Source of the DNA: Bradyrhizobium sp. 199
GTDB taxonomy: Bacteria > Pseudomonadota > Alphaproteobacteria > Rhizobiales > Xanthobacteraceae
Direction: 5' to 3'
DNA: 64,000 nt
NCBI RefSeq assembly: GCF_023073355.1
Contig: NZ_JADPJI010000005.1
Coordinates: 1,798,001 to 1,862,000 of the forward strand
A program made the position numbers and the translations under genes. Numbering within the stretch: position 1 is the first letter of the stretch; the number at the start of each line of letters is the position of its first letter. Below, in pieces: positions 62,510-64,000 of this stretch. The notes beneath the pieces are model-generated. The model was not told the origin of the DNA and searched no databases. It saw only the letters and a program-made list of their open reading frames with translations.

Positions 62510-62634
62510 TGCCGCCTCGATCCGCGTTAACCCCCTGTCCACCATCCGGCCCACCGCTTCGCCGGTAACCATTGGAATTAACAGACCCTCAACGCACCCC
62601 CGACAAATCTATCAATGTTTCTGGAGATTTCGCC

Positions 62635-62745
62635 GTGGATCTGTTGGTTTTCGAGTTCCTGGGATTGGCATTGGTTGCCATGTGCGTAGTCGTGGTGGCG
62701 CTGCCTTGCGCGCGCAAATCCTCGCACAGGATCCGCTACGAATAG
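62635..62745 (+). CDS. 36-residue single-span membrane peptide
   Basis: A GTG at 62635, behind TCTGGAGATTTCGCC, starts MDLLVFEFLGLALVAMCVV-type sequence, a single hydrophobic span, followed by a short basic tail ending RIRYE. The spacing between GGAG and the start is about right. Small single-span proteins like this are often missed in annotation. It lies in the gap between the LysR gene and rnd, and could still be chance. Confidence 0.4.
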   Translation: MDLLVFEFLGLALVAMCVVVVALPCARKSSHRIRYE

Positions 62746-62861
62746 GACTTTCGTCGGAAAAAGCGATTCCGGCGCAAATGCAAGGCTCGAATTCGCTTCG
62801 AGCCCCTTGACATCACAGCGCTTTCGGCAGAACGGCTGATGTCAAGTGTCATGGGCCGTTC

Positions 62862-64000
62862 ATGGATTTGATTACCACCACCGCTGACCTTGCGGCTGCC
62901 TGCAGCCGGCTGGCCAAGCACCCCGTCATTACCGTCGATACCGAGTTCCTGCGCGAGACCACCTACTACCCGCTGTTGTGCGTGGTGCAGATGGCCAGCG
63001 CCGAGGAAGCCATCGTCGTCGACACCCTGGCCGAGGGGATCGACCTCGAGCCGTTCTTCGAGCTGATGGCCAACGAGAGCGTACTGAAGGTCTTTCACGC
63101 CGCCCGCCAGGACATCGAGATCATCTGGCACCAGGCGGGCATCATTCCGCATCCGGTGTTCGACACCCAGGTTGCCGCGATGGTGCTCGGTTACGGCGAC
63201 AGCATCGCCTACGACGCGCTGGTCGAGAAAGTCGCCGGCCACCGCCCGGACAAGACCCACCGCTTCACCGACTGGTCGCGCCGGCCGCTGACCAAGGAGC
63301 AGATGCACTACGCGGTGTCCGACGTCACGCACCTGCGCGACGTGTTCGCCGCGCTCGACGCCGACCTCAAGAAGCGCCGCCGCAGCGAATGGGTATCCAT
63401 CGAGATGGAGGTCCTGACCTCCCCCAAGACCTACGACTTCCACCCCGAGCGCGCCTGGGAGCGGCTGAAGACGCGGGTGCGCAAGCCGAAGGATCTCGCG
63501 GTGCTGATGGAGGTCGCCGCCTGGCGCGAGCAGGAAGCCCAGAGCCGTGACGTGCCGCGTGGCCGCGTGCTGCGCGACGAGGCGGTCACCGACATCGCGA
63601 CCCACGCGCCTACCACGTTGGAGAAACTCGCCCATCTTCGCTCGGTGCCGAAGGGGTTCGAGAAGTCCAAATGGGGTGCGGACATCGTGGCCGCAGTCGA
63701 GCGCGGGCTGGCTCGGGATTTTGCGACGCTGCCGAAGTTGGAGAAGCCGCGCAACAACAACAATGGCGCCGCCATCGTCGAGCTGCTGAAGGTGCTGCTG
63801 CGCATGACGGCCGAGCGCCACGCCGTCGCCAGCAAGGTGATCGCGACCGTCGACGACCTCGAAGAGATCGCAGCCGACGACGAGGCAGACGTTCCCGCCC
63901 TGCGCGGCTGGCGCCGCGAGCTGTTCGGCGATGCCGCGCTGAAGCTGAAGCGGGGCGAGCTGGCGCTGGCGATCGAGAAAGGCCGCGTGATCGGGGTTCA
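62862..64000 (+). CDS. rnd: Ribonuclease D, C-terminus cut by the window end
   Basis: The first 379 residues are visible. The DEDDy exonuclease core has [13 protein letters not shown] (Asp26, Glu28), [28 protein letters not shown] and a [13 protein letters not shown] motif with Tyr. An HRDC domain begins at about residue 205 ([19 protein letters not shown]), and a second one follows. RNase D trims 3' ends of tRNA precursors and other RNAs. The ATG at 62862 is in frame with motif I. The frame stays open to the window end. Confidence 0.96.
   Translation, partial: MDLITTTADLAAACSRLAKHPVITVDTEFLRETTYYPLLCVVQMASAEEAIVVDTLAEGIDLEPFFELMANESVLKVFHAARQDIEIIWHQAGIIPHPVFDTQVAAMVLGYGDSIAYDALVEKVAGHRPDKTHRFTDWSRRPLTKEQMHYAVSDVTHLRDVFAALDADLKKRRRSEWVSIEMEVLTSPKTYDFHPERAWERLKTRVRKPKDLAVLMEVAAWREQEAQSRDVPRGRVLRDEAVTDIATHAPTTLEKLAHLRSVPKGFEKSKWGADIVAAVERGLARDFATLPKLEKPRNNNNGAAIVELLKVLLRMTAERHAVASKVIATVDDLEEIAADDEADVPALRGWRRELFGDAALKLKRGELALAIEKGRVIGV

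Noticed and set aside
1..64000. CRISPR array or prophage
   Set aside because: No regular repeat-spacer pattern was found, and no structural, integrase or lysis gene set is present; the only direct repeats are the GGNWF unit and a 15-base duplication.

Overview
The window is a high-GC, gene-dense chromosomal segment of an alphaproteobacterium, most likely Bradyrhizobium or a close relative. The evidence is a type II glutamine synthetase (glnII) divergent from a GstI/DUF2735-type small gene, several small families common in that group (DUF6894, DUF982, DUF2161, DUF1810, DUF2778), and four kinds of dispersed palindromic intergenic repeat of the type scattered through Bradyrhizobium genomes. No rRNA, tRNA, CRISPR array, prophage or complete insertion sequence was seen.

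Layout. 0-4.5 kb: small secreted and DUF proteins, an SDR, and the minCDE division-site operon with its own terminator. 4.7-9.2 kb: an orphan TRAP binding protein and a MarR regulator divergent from a tannase-family gene that is broken by a one-base frameshift. 9.3-17.8 kb: a DUF2778 envelope protein, DUF1810, a chemoreceptor, a flavin reductase, a frameshifted nitroreductase, alpha/beta hydrolase, cupin, PsiF-like and metallo-beta-lactamase genes. 18.3-22.4 kb: a compact three-gene unit (class III nucleotide cyclase with TolB-like and TPR regions, vanadium-haloperoxidase/PAP2-like enzyme with an N-terminal GGNWF repeat, signal-less subtilase), the least familiar arrangement in the window. 22.6-27.5 kb: an ABC-F ATPase and a lower-GC patch with a transposase remnant. 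27.8-35.4 kb: three GrlR-domain paralogues surrounding glnII/gstI, one of them in an operon with a signal-less ModA-like binding protein and a 49-residue protein.

35.5-46 kb carries metabolic and regulatory genes. A kynurenine operon (formamidase, kynA, kynU) converts tryptophan to anthranilate. An M20 peptidase and a PNPOx-family protein divergent from a MocR regulator follow. 46.7-64 kb is mostly envelope and core functions: CreA, an L,D-transpeptidase, a glutathione peroxidase, a polysaccharide deacetylase, DoxX, the malic enzyme-PTA fusion MaeB, aspS, selO, an oxidoreductase/LysR divergent pair, and the start of rnd, which runs off the end.

Three genes carry single-nucleotide frame breaks (2.4, 7.7 and 14.6 kb). 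From sequence alone these cannot be separated into true pseudogenes and sequencing errors. All domain assignments come from motif recognition in the translations; no database search was run.
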